Assembly: GCA_046316615.1 (NCBI GenBank)
Contig: JBKDAN010000019.1
Location: 38,692 to 102,691 of the forward strand
DNA: 64,000 bases
From: BJHL01 sp040378885
Lineage (GTDB): Bacteria > Planctomycetota > Phycisphaerae > Phycisphaerales > UBA1924
Direction: 5' to 3'
Below, piece by piece: positions 1-7,800 of the stretch; the stretch's first letter is position 1; each line of letters opens with the position of its first letter. The notes beneath the pieces are model-generated. The model saw only the letters and a program-made list of their open reading frames with translations, was not told the origin of the DNA and did no database searches. The translations under genes and the position numbers were made by a program.

Positions 1-45
1 CGCAATACGGCCCAACGGCAACCCATCTGGCGAAAACGCTGTCAT
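1..45 (-). CDS. Possible 5' end of a leftward gene, cut by the window edge
   Basis: Reading leftwards from an ATG at 45, fifteen codons stay open to the window edge and give MTAFSPDGLPLGRIA. I see no clear Shine-Dalgarno before it, and fifteen codons are too few to identify a family. The words FSPDG occur in WD40-type propellers, but this is not enough for a call. It could equally be non-coding. Confidence 0.2.
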   Translation of the reverse strand, partial: MTAFSPDGLPLGRIA

Positions 46-76
46 GTGCGACGATAGGAGGGCGAGGCGGACAGAT

Positions 77-179
77 GACCAAGTGGCCAAATGGCTAAAT
101 GGCCAAATCGCCAAACGAAGCCGCTCACGCGATGTCTTCATTTGGCAATTTAGCCATTTGACAAATTGGCTATTTGGCT
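77..179. repeat. Inverted pair of octamer arrays
   Basis: Positions 77-116 hold five 8-nt units close to GGCCAAAT, and 140-179 hold five units in the opposite sense close to ATTTGGCA. The 23-nt spacer is unrelated. The arms can fold into an imperfect stem of about 40 bp. The element lies just downstream of the M42 peptidase stop, and related octamers recur at 11730-11753. Confidence 0.75.
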
Positions 180-191
180 CTTCGCCCGCCC

Positions 192-1268
192 TCACTTGCT
201 GGCGCAGTACGCCGTCAAGATATCGCGGGCCGCGTACAAGTCCTTCTTGTCGATCATTTCCGTCACGGTGTGGATGTACCGCGTGCCGACAGTGATACCC
301 ACGGCGCGAGCGCCGGCGGCAGCCTGCTGAGCAGCCGCACCGTCTTGGCCGCCTGCTGCGAGAATCGTCCGCTGGTACGCGATCTTGTTCTTCTTGGCCA
401 GTGCTTCAACTTCGTTCACGAGCTGGTAATCGCTGATGAAGCTGCTGTCCTTGATGTGCAGGCCAAAGCCTTGGCCCTGACGGGTCACGGCTTCTTCGCC
501 AGGCACGCCCGGCGTGTCACAGCTCAGCGTGACGTCGATGCCAAGGCCGATGTCAGGTTGCACTGCATGGCTGGCGGTCTTCGCACCGCGCAGGCCCACT
601 TCCTCTTGCGTCGTGAACGCAACGATCACTTCGCACGTGTGCGCTGCCTTGGTCTTCTCCAGCTTGCGCACGGCTTCGATGCCAAGCCAGCACGCCACGC
701 GGTTGTCCAGAGCCTTGCTCACGAACTTGTCGCCCACTTCAATGGCGGGCTCGTTCATCACCACGTAGTCGCCCACCTTGAACTTCTTCTTCACCGCGTC
801 GGCCTTCATGCCGACGTCAACGAAAAACTCCTTCACTTCCGGCACGCGCTCGCGATCCTTCGGGCTGCTGATGTGCACGGGGCGGCCACCCGGATTCATC
901 ACGCCGTGGTAATCGCCGTCGTCAGCGATGACAGTCACGCGGCGCGAGAACAGGTTGCGCGTATCAAAGCCGCCCGCAGGGTTCATCCACAGATAGCCCT
1001 TGTCGTCGACAGCGGTCACATAGAACCCGATCTCATCCATGTGGCAAAGCATCATCACGCGGAGCGGACCGCCGTGCTTGCTCTCGGGCGAGCCCTTCTT
1101 GGCCTTGCCACGCGGATTGCGACGGCAGATCAGGTTGCCCAGTGCATCGGTCTCGACACTGTCAAACAGTCCGGCGACTTCCTTCTCAATCAAAGCTCGG
1201 ACGCGTTCTTCGCGACCGGGGACGCCAGGAGTTTCACACAGACGCTTGAGCAGATCGAGGTTTTCCAT
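192..1268 (-). CDS. M42 family metallo-aminopeptidase
   Basis: This 358-residue protein matches the M42 (TET/FrvX/YsdC) family of cytosolic aminopeptidases, which form large tetrahedral assemblies and trim peptides with a two-metal centre. Metal ligands appear in the usual order: His76 and Asp78 in the CHMDEIG motif, Asp188 in ALDNR, Glu222-Glu223 in TQEEVG, Asp245 in GIDVT and His333 in YIHT. The ATG at 1268 (MENLDLLKRL) was chosen because the family begins there; upstream codons in frame are low-complexity and overlap the divergent neighbour. Exact peptide specificity cannot be read from the sequence. Confidence 0.9.
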   Translation of the reverse strand: MENLDLLKRLCETPGVPGREERVRALIEKEVAGLFDSVETDALGNLICRRNPRGKAKKGSPESKHGGPLRVMMLCHMDEIGFYVTAVDDKGYLWMNPAGGFDTRNLFSRRVTVIADDGDYHGVMNPGGRPVHISSPKDRERVPEVKEFFVDVGMKADAVKKKFKVGDYVVMNEPAIEVGDKFVSKALDNRVACWLGIEAVRKLEKTKAAHTCEVIVAFTTQEEVGLRGAKTASHAVQPDIGLGIDVTLSCDTPGVPGEEAVTRQGQGFGLHIKDSSFISDYQLVNEVEALAKKNKIAYQRTILAAGGQDGAAAQQAAAGARAVGITVGTRYIHTVTEMIDKKDLYAARDILTAYCASK

Positions 1269-1353
1269 AGGGCGATAGTGTACATGAGGTACACCCCGCA
1301 GACGACACGCCCTCATCGTGAAGAGTGGGGGGCGCGGTCCTATTCTCTTCATC

Positions 1354-1791
1354 ATGACGACCCCCGCGACGCCCTCCCCTACACCTGCTCCCACCCCCGC
1401 CCCGGCTGCCGCCCCCGCTCCCGCCGACGGCTCCAAACCCCTGATCACCATTGATGACTTCCTCAAACTCGACCTGCGCGTCGCCAAGATCGTCAAGGCG
1501 GAGCCCCACCCCAACGCCGACAAGCTCTGGAAGCTCCAACTCGATGACGGCACCGGCACGCCCCGCCAGATCTGCGCCGGCATCCGCGAGTACTACACCG
1601 CCGAGCAGTTGCTGGGCCAGCGCATCATCATCGTTGCCAATCTCGCCCCCCGCATGCTGCGTGGCGAAGAAAGCCGCGGCATGCTGCTGGCGGCGAGCAA
1701 CGTGGGCAAGGACGCACCCGCTGACGTGAAGCGCGAAGTCATCATCCTGACGACGCTGAGTGACATCAAGGCTGGCGCGGCGGTTGGCTGA
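1354..1791 (+). CDS. Stand-alone tRNA-binding (CsaA/MetRS-beta-like) protein
   Basis: The 145-residue product has a Pro/Ala-rich N-terminus of about 28 residues followed by an OB-fold tRNA-binding domain (about 38-145). Recognisable words are DLRVAKIVKAEPHPNADKL and ANLAPRMLRGEESRGML, as in CsaA and the C-terminal domain of methionyl-tRNA synthetase. It may act as a tRNA-binding cofactor or supply the appendix domain of a short MetRS encoded elsewhere. The ATG at 1354 precedes MTTPATP; a GTG at 1318 in frame would add 12 unconvincing residues. It diverges from the M42 peptidase gene across 85 bp. Confidence 0.85.
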   Translation: MTTPATPSPTPAPTPAPAAAPAPADGSKPLITIDDFLKLDLRVAKIVKAEPHPNADKLWKLQLDDGTGTPRQICAGIREYYTAEQLLGQRIIIVANLAPRMLRGEESRGMLLAASNVGKDAPADVKREVIILTTLSDIKAGAAVG

Positions 1792-1830
1792 TGTGCTGGC
1801 TGTGGCGCCTCGACCTTTGCAAGTAGCGAC

Positions 1831-4089
1831 TTATTGCTCGCAGATGATACCGTCACTGACGAACCCGATGATGTCCTGATCTTCGGGGAAGACGCCATTG
1901 TTGTTGAAGTCAATGTCGTTGCACGTCGCGCAGATATCTCCGCTCAAGGCGGCGAAAAAGGCCACGTAGTCTTCATCACTGGGGAAGACGCCGTCATTGT
2001 TGAAGTCGGTGTTGTCGCACTCGCGCGGCCGGGTCATCACGAAAGCGCTACTCGTCTGCGGCTGGCCCAGCAGCGTGCCTTCGCCCACGAACACGGCTGC
2101 TGCTTCGTCAAACCACGCCGAAGTCAGGTTGGCGAAGCCCACCGCCGCAATGCCGCTGGTGACGAGATCCTCGAGGTGGACAACGCCGACGTCGGGCCGG
2201 AACGCGATGGCGCGTGAAACACCCTCGCCCTCGCCGTTGGCGAAGAACTTATACGTGCCGATCGCATAGCCGTCCGTGGTCAGTTGCTCGAAGGAACTGA
2301 ACGCGTACCCATCGGCGGTGCGCACGCTGAGTTCGAGGGGAATGCTGGTGCGTGTCACAGGATCGAAGTAGAACGCAGTCTGGCCCAGATTGTCGCCCGT
2401 CGCTGAGAAGCGCAGTGAGCGACCGACCACGCGGCCTGCACGATCAGCGCTGTATATCCACGATTCCTGCAGGCCGATGCTGCTCGTGTAACCGGGCCCC
2501 ACCAGCCCCACGCGGGTGTGAGCACCATTCTCCCAAACCCATGCGTCGACGCCCAACGCCACGTCATCGGGCTGAAAGCGGAATGTGTGACCCCACGCGT
2601 ATGGAGCATCGGGATGAGCCGTTCCGTACACGCGGCGATAGCCGTCAAAGCCAACATGCGTGGGGTCGAAAATGCCCAGACGTGAGGTCGTGCCCCGTTG
2701 CCAAATCCATACATCTTGAGCGAAGTCGCCGCCCCCACTCCCGCTGAAAGGGAACACCTGTGAGAGTCCGACGACACGGCCATCGCGGGTGATGTGGTAC
2801 GCCTCGCTCGCGCGCGTACCCCTGGGGGAAGTATGTTCGGGCTGGCGCAAACCCAACACATGAACTTGTGTGCCGTCCCACACCCAGGCGTCGTCGCCTT
2901 GCTGCGCCGGGCTCGTGTTGGAACGCGGCACCACGCCAGCGACCAATCCGGTTTCGCTGAGCACACGCGGGATGAGTGCTTGGTACGACTCGCCAGGCGG
3001 GTTGGTCAGCGCGATCTGCGTCAGTTGGCCGCCCGTCAGAATCCACGTTGTTGACCGGTTGGCAACCGGATCCCATGATGAACCCACGATGGAGCCGCTC
3101 TGACTCAGCAGCGAGACTGTGGTAGCTGCACGAGGCAGGCCATACACGCCGCCCGTCAGGCCGATGCGCGTGGTGTTCACGCCGTCAAAGAGCCACGCGT
3201 CTTCGCGCCGTTCGTTGTTGGGGAAGTACGCGGTCGAGCGGCCGACGACCCAGCCCGCCTCATTCTGGGCAATGGCAGACCCGAAGCGAAAGCCCGTGGG
3301 ATCTTCGTAGGGGTTACCGACCAACCCCAATCGGCGGAGCGATTGACCATCCCAAAGCCACGCGTCAGAGCCGTGGGGAAATCCATCAGGGCGATATCGC
3401 ATCGATCGACCAATGATCCGACCGTTCTTGGTCACGTCGATAGGCTGCGAGTTGGGGATGCCGGAGGGACCGATGTATTCGCCACCCGGCAGCACGAGCG
3501 GCACGGTCTGCGCGCCGTTCCAGACCCACCAGTCGCGACCAATCTCGCTGCTGACACCTTGGATGCGGGAGCTGTAGCCCAGCATCGCCTGACTGTCAAA
3601 GGCGTTGAACTCCTTCTGTTCGAACTGGCTGAAGCGATAGCCGGTCGAGCCCGTGTAGTCCGGGCCCGTGAATCCAACCTGCACCGATTGCTGTCCGTTC
3701 CAGACCCACAAATCGAAGCGACGGGATTCGTCGGTCGGTTGTCCAAAGCCGGTCAGGCCACCGATCTGCCCCAACGCGTTGATGCGCAGCGGCAGCGAAT
3801 ACCGGTAGCCCGATCCGCGCAGGCCAATGGGAATCGTTTGGCCGAAACTCCAGACCCACGCGTCCCCGTTGAAGCCGGGATCGTCCATGCGCCGCGCACT
3901 GCCAAACACGACGCCATAACGAAACGACGCGTACTGCTCAGTGCGTCCATCCGCAGCGACATACGCCGGCCCCGTCAAGCCGACCCGCGAGATCGTGTAT
4001 CCCGGCGTGACTTGGCCGTGCGAAGCTGCAGTACCTGCCGCGAGGGCGAGCGCAGCGACGCAGAAGCGGGAAATTGCGGATCGGAGCAT
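1831..4089 (-). CDS. Secreted repeat protein with C-terminal dockerin-like module
   Basis: The 752-residue protein starts with a signal peptide (MLRSAISRFCVAALALAAGT, cleavage near SHGQ). The body repeats a unit of about 55-65 residues in which a Trp-rich strand such as DAWVWDG is followed by RLGL or RIGL and a GxxYT turn, suggesting a beta-propeller-like fold. The end carries two Ca-binding-like loops, DFNNDGVFPSDEDY and DFNNNGVFPEDQD, with paired cysteines, the dockerin-like tail frequent in Phycisphaerae exported proteins. That tail is thought to help surface attachment or complex assembly (inference). No enzymatic motif was recognised. The ATG at 4089 starts the signal peptide. Confidence 0.85.
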   Translation of the reverse strand: MLRSAISRFCVAALALAAGTAASHGQVTPGYTISRVGLTGPAYVAADGRTEQYASFRYGVVFGSARRMDDPGFNGDAWVWSFGQTIPIGLRGSGYRYSLPLRINALGQIGGLTGFGQPTDESRRFDLWVWNGQQSVQVGFTGPDYTGSTGYRFSQFEQKEFNAFDSQAMLGYSSRIQGVSSEIGRDWWVWNGAQTVPLVLPGGEYIGPSGIPNSQPIDVTKNGRIIGRSMRYRPDGFPHGSDAWLWDGQSLRRLGLVGNPYEDPTGFRFGSAIAQNEAGWVVGRSTAYFPNNERREDAWLFDGVNTTRIGLTGGVYGLPRAATTVSLLSQSGSIVGSSWDPVANRSTTWILTGGQLTQIALTNPPGESYQALIPRVLSETGLVAGVVPRSNTSPAQQGDDAWVWDGTQVHVLGLRQPEHTSPRGTRASEAYHITRDGRVVGLSQVFPFSGSGGGDFAQDVWIWQRGTTSRLGIFDPTHVGFDGYRRVYGTAHPDAPYAWGHTFRFQPDDVALGVDAWVWENGAHTRVGLVGPGYTSSIGLQESWIYSADRAGRVVGRSLRFSATGDNLGQTAFYFDPVTRTSIPLELSVRTADGYAFSSFEQLTTDGYAIGTYKFFANGEGEGVSRAIAFRPDVGVVHLEDLVTSGIAAVGFANLTSAWFDEAAAVFVGEGTLLGQPQTSSAFVMTRPRECDNTDFNNDGVFPSDEDYVAFFAALSGDICATCNDIDFNNNGVFPEDQDIIGFVSDGIICEQ

Positions 4090-4495
4090 GGCTTGTTTCC
4101 GGGCGGACGGAATCGCGGATCTTTCGCGCAACAACGCGGCGACAAGACCTGCAACGCAGTGTACCAACGCGTGCAAGTAGCCGGTAGGGAGCTCAAGCAG
4201 GGCACACGGGGCAACCCCCAGCATCTTGTGTGGAAAACTCCCGACTAGCGACAGGTTGCTCAACCGCTTGTGTGATAAGACTCTGCTCAGTTTCACCAAC
4301 TTTTTCTTGGCTCTCGCGCCCACGACCGATACCAAAGTCGCTACATTGGCTCCCCTGCACCCGCCCTCTGTGGGCCGCCATGTCTGTTCGGCGTTGGCGC
4401 TCTGAGCAGGATGCTCATCGCACTGACGCATACCACGAACGGATTCACACATGGCCAGTCACGAATTGGATCGGAACGATCAAGGAGGATCACCC
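4090..4495. other. Divergent intergenic region, no gene seen
   Basis: This 406-bp gap separates the leftward dockerin protein from the rightward TSCPD-domain gene and must hold both promoters. I see no open frame with coding character, no strong inverted repeat and no convincing pair of promoter hexamers. The only clear signal is the Shine-Dalgarno at its right end. Confidence 0.6.
4482..4488 (+). promoter_or_regulatory. Strong Shine-Dalgarno deciding a GTG start
   Basis: AAGGAGG stands 7 nt before the GTG at 4496. The upstream in-frame ATG at 4451 lacks such a site, so initiation at 4496 is preferred. Confidence 0.75.
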
Positions 4496-4843
4496 GTGCC
4501 CGCACTTCGCGCATCACTCCCCGCCACTCGCGAATCGATCACGCACAAGTTCTCGATCGGCAATCACGAGGGCTACCTCACCATTGGCCTCTACGCCGAC
4601 GGTCGCCCCGGCGAGATCTTCATCAAGATGGCCAAGGAAGGTTCCACCATCTGCGGCATGGCCCAGGCGTTCTGCCGTGCCTTCAGCCTCTCGATTCAGC
4701 ACGGCCTGAGCATCGAAGACGCAGTCGCTCGCTTCAAGGGCATGCGCTTTGAGCCCATGGGCCCCACCAGCAACCCAGACATCCCCGAAGCACAGAGCAT
4801 CGTGGATTACGTCGCACGCTACCTCGAGCTGCACTTCACCTGA
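4496..4843 (+). CDS. Stand-alone C-terminal domain of B12-dependent ribonucleotide reductase (TSCPD-like)
   Basis: The 115-residue product closely resembles the tail of class II (NrdJ) ribonucleotide reductases in planctomycetes and relatives. Diagnostic words are THKFSIGNHEGYLTIGLY, GEIFIKMAKEGST, MRFEPMGPTSNPDIP and AQSIVDYVARYL. In full-length enzymes this segment follows the catalytic barrel and precedes the redox-active tail. Here no barrel is encoded before or after it: upstream is a divergent gene and downstream a terminator. It could complement a truncated NrdJ encoded elsewhere, or be a regulatory paralogue. The GTG start with AAGGAGG makes it an intact small gene rather than a fragment. 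Confidence 0.85.
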   Translation: MPALRASLPATRESITHKFSIGNHEGYLTIGLYADGRPGEIFIKMAKEGSTICGMAQAFCRAFSLSIQHGLSIEDAVARFKGMRFEPMGPTSNPDIPEAQSIVDYVARYLELHFT

Positions 4844-4873
4844 ATGCACGCATCGAACCTGCCAAAAGAAAAT

Positions 4874-4912
4874 CGCCGGCCCGCATCACGCAGGCCGGCG
4901 TTGTTTGTTTTT
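4874..4912. terminator. Intrinsic terminator, probably bidirectional
   Basis: CGCCGGCC (4874-4881) pairs with GGCCGGCG (4893-4900) around an 11-nt loop. A T-rich run (4901-4912) follows on the + strand, and an A-rich run (4863-4873) precedes it, giving Ts on the - strand. It lies between the converging TSCPD and PEP-CTERM-like genes and can serve both. Confidence 0.85.
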
Positions 4913-4953
4913 GAAACCTCACAGGTCGCACGCTTTTCCGAGTGCAACTCGCG

Positions 4954-5598
4954 TCAACGACGACGACGAGCCGCCAGCAGGCCCGCTGCACCCAGCAGCA
5001 TGGCTGCGCCGGGAGCCGGCACATCGGCGAAGTCAACGCCATCCACATCAAGGTCGTAGTTGCCGCCAACGAGCGGAACCGTCGGGTTCCACGATTGCAA
5101 CGGATTGATGCCGCCCGGGCCGTCAGGACCGGAGATCTCCGTGGGCGACGTGAAGTTGAAGATCGCGCCCGTGCGGCTCTGCGGGATATTGCCCGCGTAC
5201 GTCACCGCAAGAGCGTACAGGCCCGGCTCAGTCACCTGAGCCTGTGTGCCGTCCGTCGAGGTGCTCACGAGCGTGCCATTCACACCCAGAAGCCCCAGCG
5301 CCTGGCTCGCCTGCGTCAGATTAAACAGGTAGAGCGCGGGCGTGAAGTTGGCGTTGACCAGTGTAATGGAGAATGCCGACGGATCATCAATACGAATGAT
5401 GTAAACGTCCTCAAGATCCGGGGCACCGCGGCCAGCCGCAGTGAGTTCACCCGTCAGCGAGCGAATGCCGCCGATGCCGGTGGTGATCTGAGCAGTTGCA
5501 ATGAACGAGCCAGCGTCCCCTCGCTCCACCCAGTCCGGGCCGGCAAACGCGGGTGCGGCCAAACCGGCGGCGAGCGCCACAACAAGAAACGTGCGCAT
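4954..5598 (-). CDS. Exported PEP-CTERM-like protein
   Basis: The 214-residue product has a signal peptide (MRTFLVVALAAGLAAPAFAG) and ends with a sorting-type tail: VPAPGAAMLLGAAGLLA followed by RRRR, that is, a Pro-containing motif, a hydrophobic helix and a basic stop. This matches the PEP-CTERM/exosortase class in plan, with VPAPGA in place of the usual VPEP. The middle is beta-rich without a recognised enzymatic motif. GGAGGA lies just upstream of the ATG at 5598. The protein is probably sorted to the envelope or exported; its role is unknown. Confidence 0.75.
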   Translation of the reverse strand: MRTFLVVALAAGLAAPAFAGPDWVERGDAGSFIATAQITTGIGGIRSLTGELTAAGRGAPDLEDVYIIRIDDPSAFSITLVNANFTPALYLFNLTQASQALGLLGVNGTLVSTSTDGTQAQVTEPGLYALAVTYAGNIPQSRTGAIFNFTSPTEISGPDGPGGINPLQSWNPTVPLVGGNYDLDVDGVDFADVPAPGAAMLLGAAGLLAARRRR

Positions 5599-5836
5599 GT
5601 CTCTCTCCTCCTGCGAACGTGTGGAGTGTAGCGGAATGCCAGGATTGCACAAGTCAGTAAGCGGTTATAGGCGTGAAAATTGCGCCCGTTTGCAGTACCT
5701 TTATACTGCCATGGTGACCCGCAAGTGTTTCCGGGCCGCTCCCACGCGCGATCGCAGCAAGCCGGAAGCCCGCGCCGCAGCAATGCGAACCACGTTTTCA
5801 TTTCAGTTGACAACCCGCACGCCACGCCCAACGGGC

Positions 5837-6826
5837 TCAGCCAAAGCGACCCATCACGTAATCTTCCGTCTCGGGAAGTTGCGGCGTCTGGAAGATTCGA
5901 TTCGTCGGGCCGTATTCGACCAGTCGGCCCAGGTACATGAACGCCGTGAAATCGCTCACACGAGCGGCCTGCTGCATGTTGTGCGTCACGATGAGCACGG
6001 TGTATCGCTCGGCGATCTCGTGAATGAGTTCCTCGATGCGCAGCGTCGCGATCGGGTCCAGCGCCGAGCACGGCTCGTCAAGCAGCAGCATCTCCGGGTC
6101 GGCGACGATGGATCTTGCGATGCACAGACGCTGTTGCTGTCCGCCCGAAAGCCCGACAGCGGAGTCTTTCAGACGGTCTTTCACTTCTTCCCAAAGAGCC
6201 GCGCCCTTGAGCGCCTTCTCGCACGCGCCTTCAAGCACAGACTTACTGCGCTCGCCATCGATGCGAAGGCGATACACCACATTGTCAAAGATCGACATGG
6301 GGAATGGGTTGGGCTTCTGGAACACCATGCCCACACGCTTGCGCAGGCTGATGACGTCAACACCCTGCCCGAACACCTGCTTGCCATTGATCGTGATGCT
6401 GCCCGCGACACGCACCCCGTCAATCAGATCGTTCAAACGATTGACTGATCGCAGCAACGTGCTCTTGCCGCAGCCGCTGGGGCCAATCAGCGCGGTCACC
6501 TTGCCGCGCTCCACGTTCATATTCACGTGGTGAATCGCCTTGTTCTTGCCGTACCAAAGCTGAAAGTCATCGATCTTCGCGATGCTCTGCTGAGGCGTGA
6601 GGTTCAGCAGTTCCGCGTGCACCGCCGCCTTGTGCTGCCCGCCGCTGCGAATCGCTTCAATCACTCGATATCGCGAAGAATCAACCTTGCCGCTGTCGCG
6701 CGTCGCGACTCGGCGCGTGGGCGTGGCTTCCACTTCAAGAGGCGCTGTCGGTGTTGGCGGCGTTGAATCGCTCATGAATGGTGTCGGAGGGCGAGGAGGT
6801 TTGGGCTCTAGTGTATTCGAGTGCAT
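5837..6826 (-). CDS. pstB: Phosphate ABC transporter ATP-binding protein PstB
   Basis: PstB powers high-affinity phosphate uptake at the inner face of the membrane. The 329-residue product shows Walker A GPSGCGKS (115-122), the PstB-typical FQKPNPFPMSIFDNV, the signature LSGGQQQRL (from 226) and Walker B LLLDEPCSALDP. About 84 residues, Pro/Thr-rich at first, precede the ABC domain, which is longer than usual. The ATG at 6826 has AGAAGG upstream, overlapping the pstA stop region; an ATG at 6775 would remove 17 residues but has no ribosome-binding site. It is the last gene of the cluster, and no phoU follows. Confidence 0.95.
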   Translation of the reverse strand: MHSNTLEPKPPRPPTPFMSDSTPPTPTAPLEVEATPTRRVATRDSGKVDSSRYRVIEAIRSGGQHKAAVHAELLNLTPQQSIAKIDDFQLWYGKNKAIHHVNMNVERGKVTALIGPSGCGKSTLLRSVNRLNDLIDGVRVAGSITINGKQVFGQGVDVISLRKRVGMVFQKPNPFPMSIFDNVVYRLRIDGERSKSVLEGACEKALKGAALWEEVKDRLKDSAVGLSGGQQQRLCIARSIVADPEMLLLDEPCSALDPIATLRIEELIHEIAERYTVLIVTHNMQQAARVSDFTAFMYLGRLVEYGPTNRIFQTPQLPETEDYVMGRFG

Positions 6827-6842
6827 GTTGCGAGCGCCTTCT

Positions 6843-7712
6843 TTACACCATCTTGATGACCGCCCGACGCGTCAGCCACCGCACGGCAAGGCTGAGCACG
6901 AAGAACAACGAAATCAACACCAGAATCCCGGCCCACGCAAGCGTCTTCTGGCCTTGGAAGGGCCCCGTCGCGTAGTTGTAAATCTGGACCGTCAGCGATG
7001 GAAACGGCTGGCTCGGATCGCGCGTCAAATACTGTGAAGACAGCGCGGTAAACAGCAGTGGGGCGGTCTCACCGGCTGCACGTGCGATTGCCAGCAGCAC
7101 GCCTGTCACAATGCTGCCCGTTGCTGCAGGCAGCACAACCTTCAGAATGGTCTGGCTCTTTGTGGCGCCCAGCGCCAGCGAGCCCTCGCGATACGCCTTG
7201 GGCACAAGCTTGAGCATCTCTTCCGTCGTGCGAGCGACGATGGGGATCATGATGAACGCCAACGCCGCCGCCCCCGCATAACCGCTGTTGGTGCCCATGG
7301 GCACAACGAGCAGCTCGTACCCCAAGATGCCCACAACAATGCTGGGCACGCCCGCCAGCACATCCGCCACGAACCGCACGATGCTGGGCAGGAATCGATC
7401 GCTGCTGTACTCGCTCAAGTACACGCCCACCAAAATGCCGACCGGCACACCAACAGCCGCCGCCAGCGACACCATGATCAGCGTGCCTTCCAGCGCATGA
7501 CGCATGCCCTTGGGGTTCTGCGGATCAGTGCCAGGCAGCTCCGTGAAGAACTGCAGCGACAGCGCGCTGGCCCCCTTGCCGAACAGATAGAACACCACCA
7601 TGCACAACACCGCGACGATGCCAAACGCAAACGCCGAACAGAGCAGCGCCGCGGCATGGCTGACGAGTCGTGAGTAGGTGTTGTAAAAAGTCTTTGTCAC
7701 GCGATTACTCAA
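6843..7712 (-). CDS. pstA: Phosphate ABC transporter permease PstA
   Basis: This 289-residue inner-membrane permease pairs with PstC to form the phosphate channel. Six hydrophobic segments are visible. The binding-protein-dependent permease loop that contacts PstB reads EGSLALGATKSQTILKVVLP, followed by ARAAGETAPLLFTAL. Its stop lies 16 nt before pstB, so the two are probably co-translated. An array of short repeats fills the 88 nt between pstC and this gene. Confidence 0.95.
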   Translation of the reverse strand: MSNRVTKTFYNTYSRLVSHAAALLCSAFAFGIVAVLCMVVFYLFGKGASALSLQFFTELPGTDPQNPKGMRHALEGTLIMVSLAAAVGVPVGILVGVYLSEYSSDRFLPSIVRFVADVLAGVPSIVVGILGYELLVVPMGTNSGYAGAAALAFIMIPIVARTTEEMLKLVPKAYREGSLALGATKSQTILKVVLPAATGSIVTGVLLAIARAAGETAPLLFTALSSQYLTRDPSQPFPSLTVQIYNYATGPFQGQKTLAWAGILVLISLFFVLSLAVRWLTRRAVIKMV

Positions 7713-7757
7713 CGATCTGAATGACTACCGCCTCTGCTCCGCTCTCTGTCTCTCCTC

Positions 7758-7797
7758 CGGTACTTCGTCTCTTCGGTACTTCGGTACTTCTCCCCGG
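7758..7797. repeat. Octamer array between pstC and pstA
   Basis: Units of 8 nt follow one another: CGGTACTT, CGTCTCTT, CGGTACTT, CGGTACTT and CTCCCCGG. Just to the left (about 7733-7755) the sequence is a C/T-rich run made of units resembling TCTGCTC. The array occupies most of the pstC-pstA spacer and would be transcribed within the operon. Confidence 0.65.
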
Positions 7798-7800
7798 CTC

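Noticed and set aside
44..295. Small + strand open frame with VAKWLNGQIAKR and FIWQFSHLTNWLFG stretches
   Set aside because: It is the translation of the octamer arrays at 77-179 and then antisense to the M42 peptidase.
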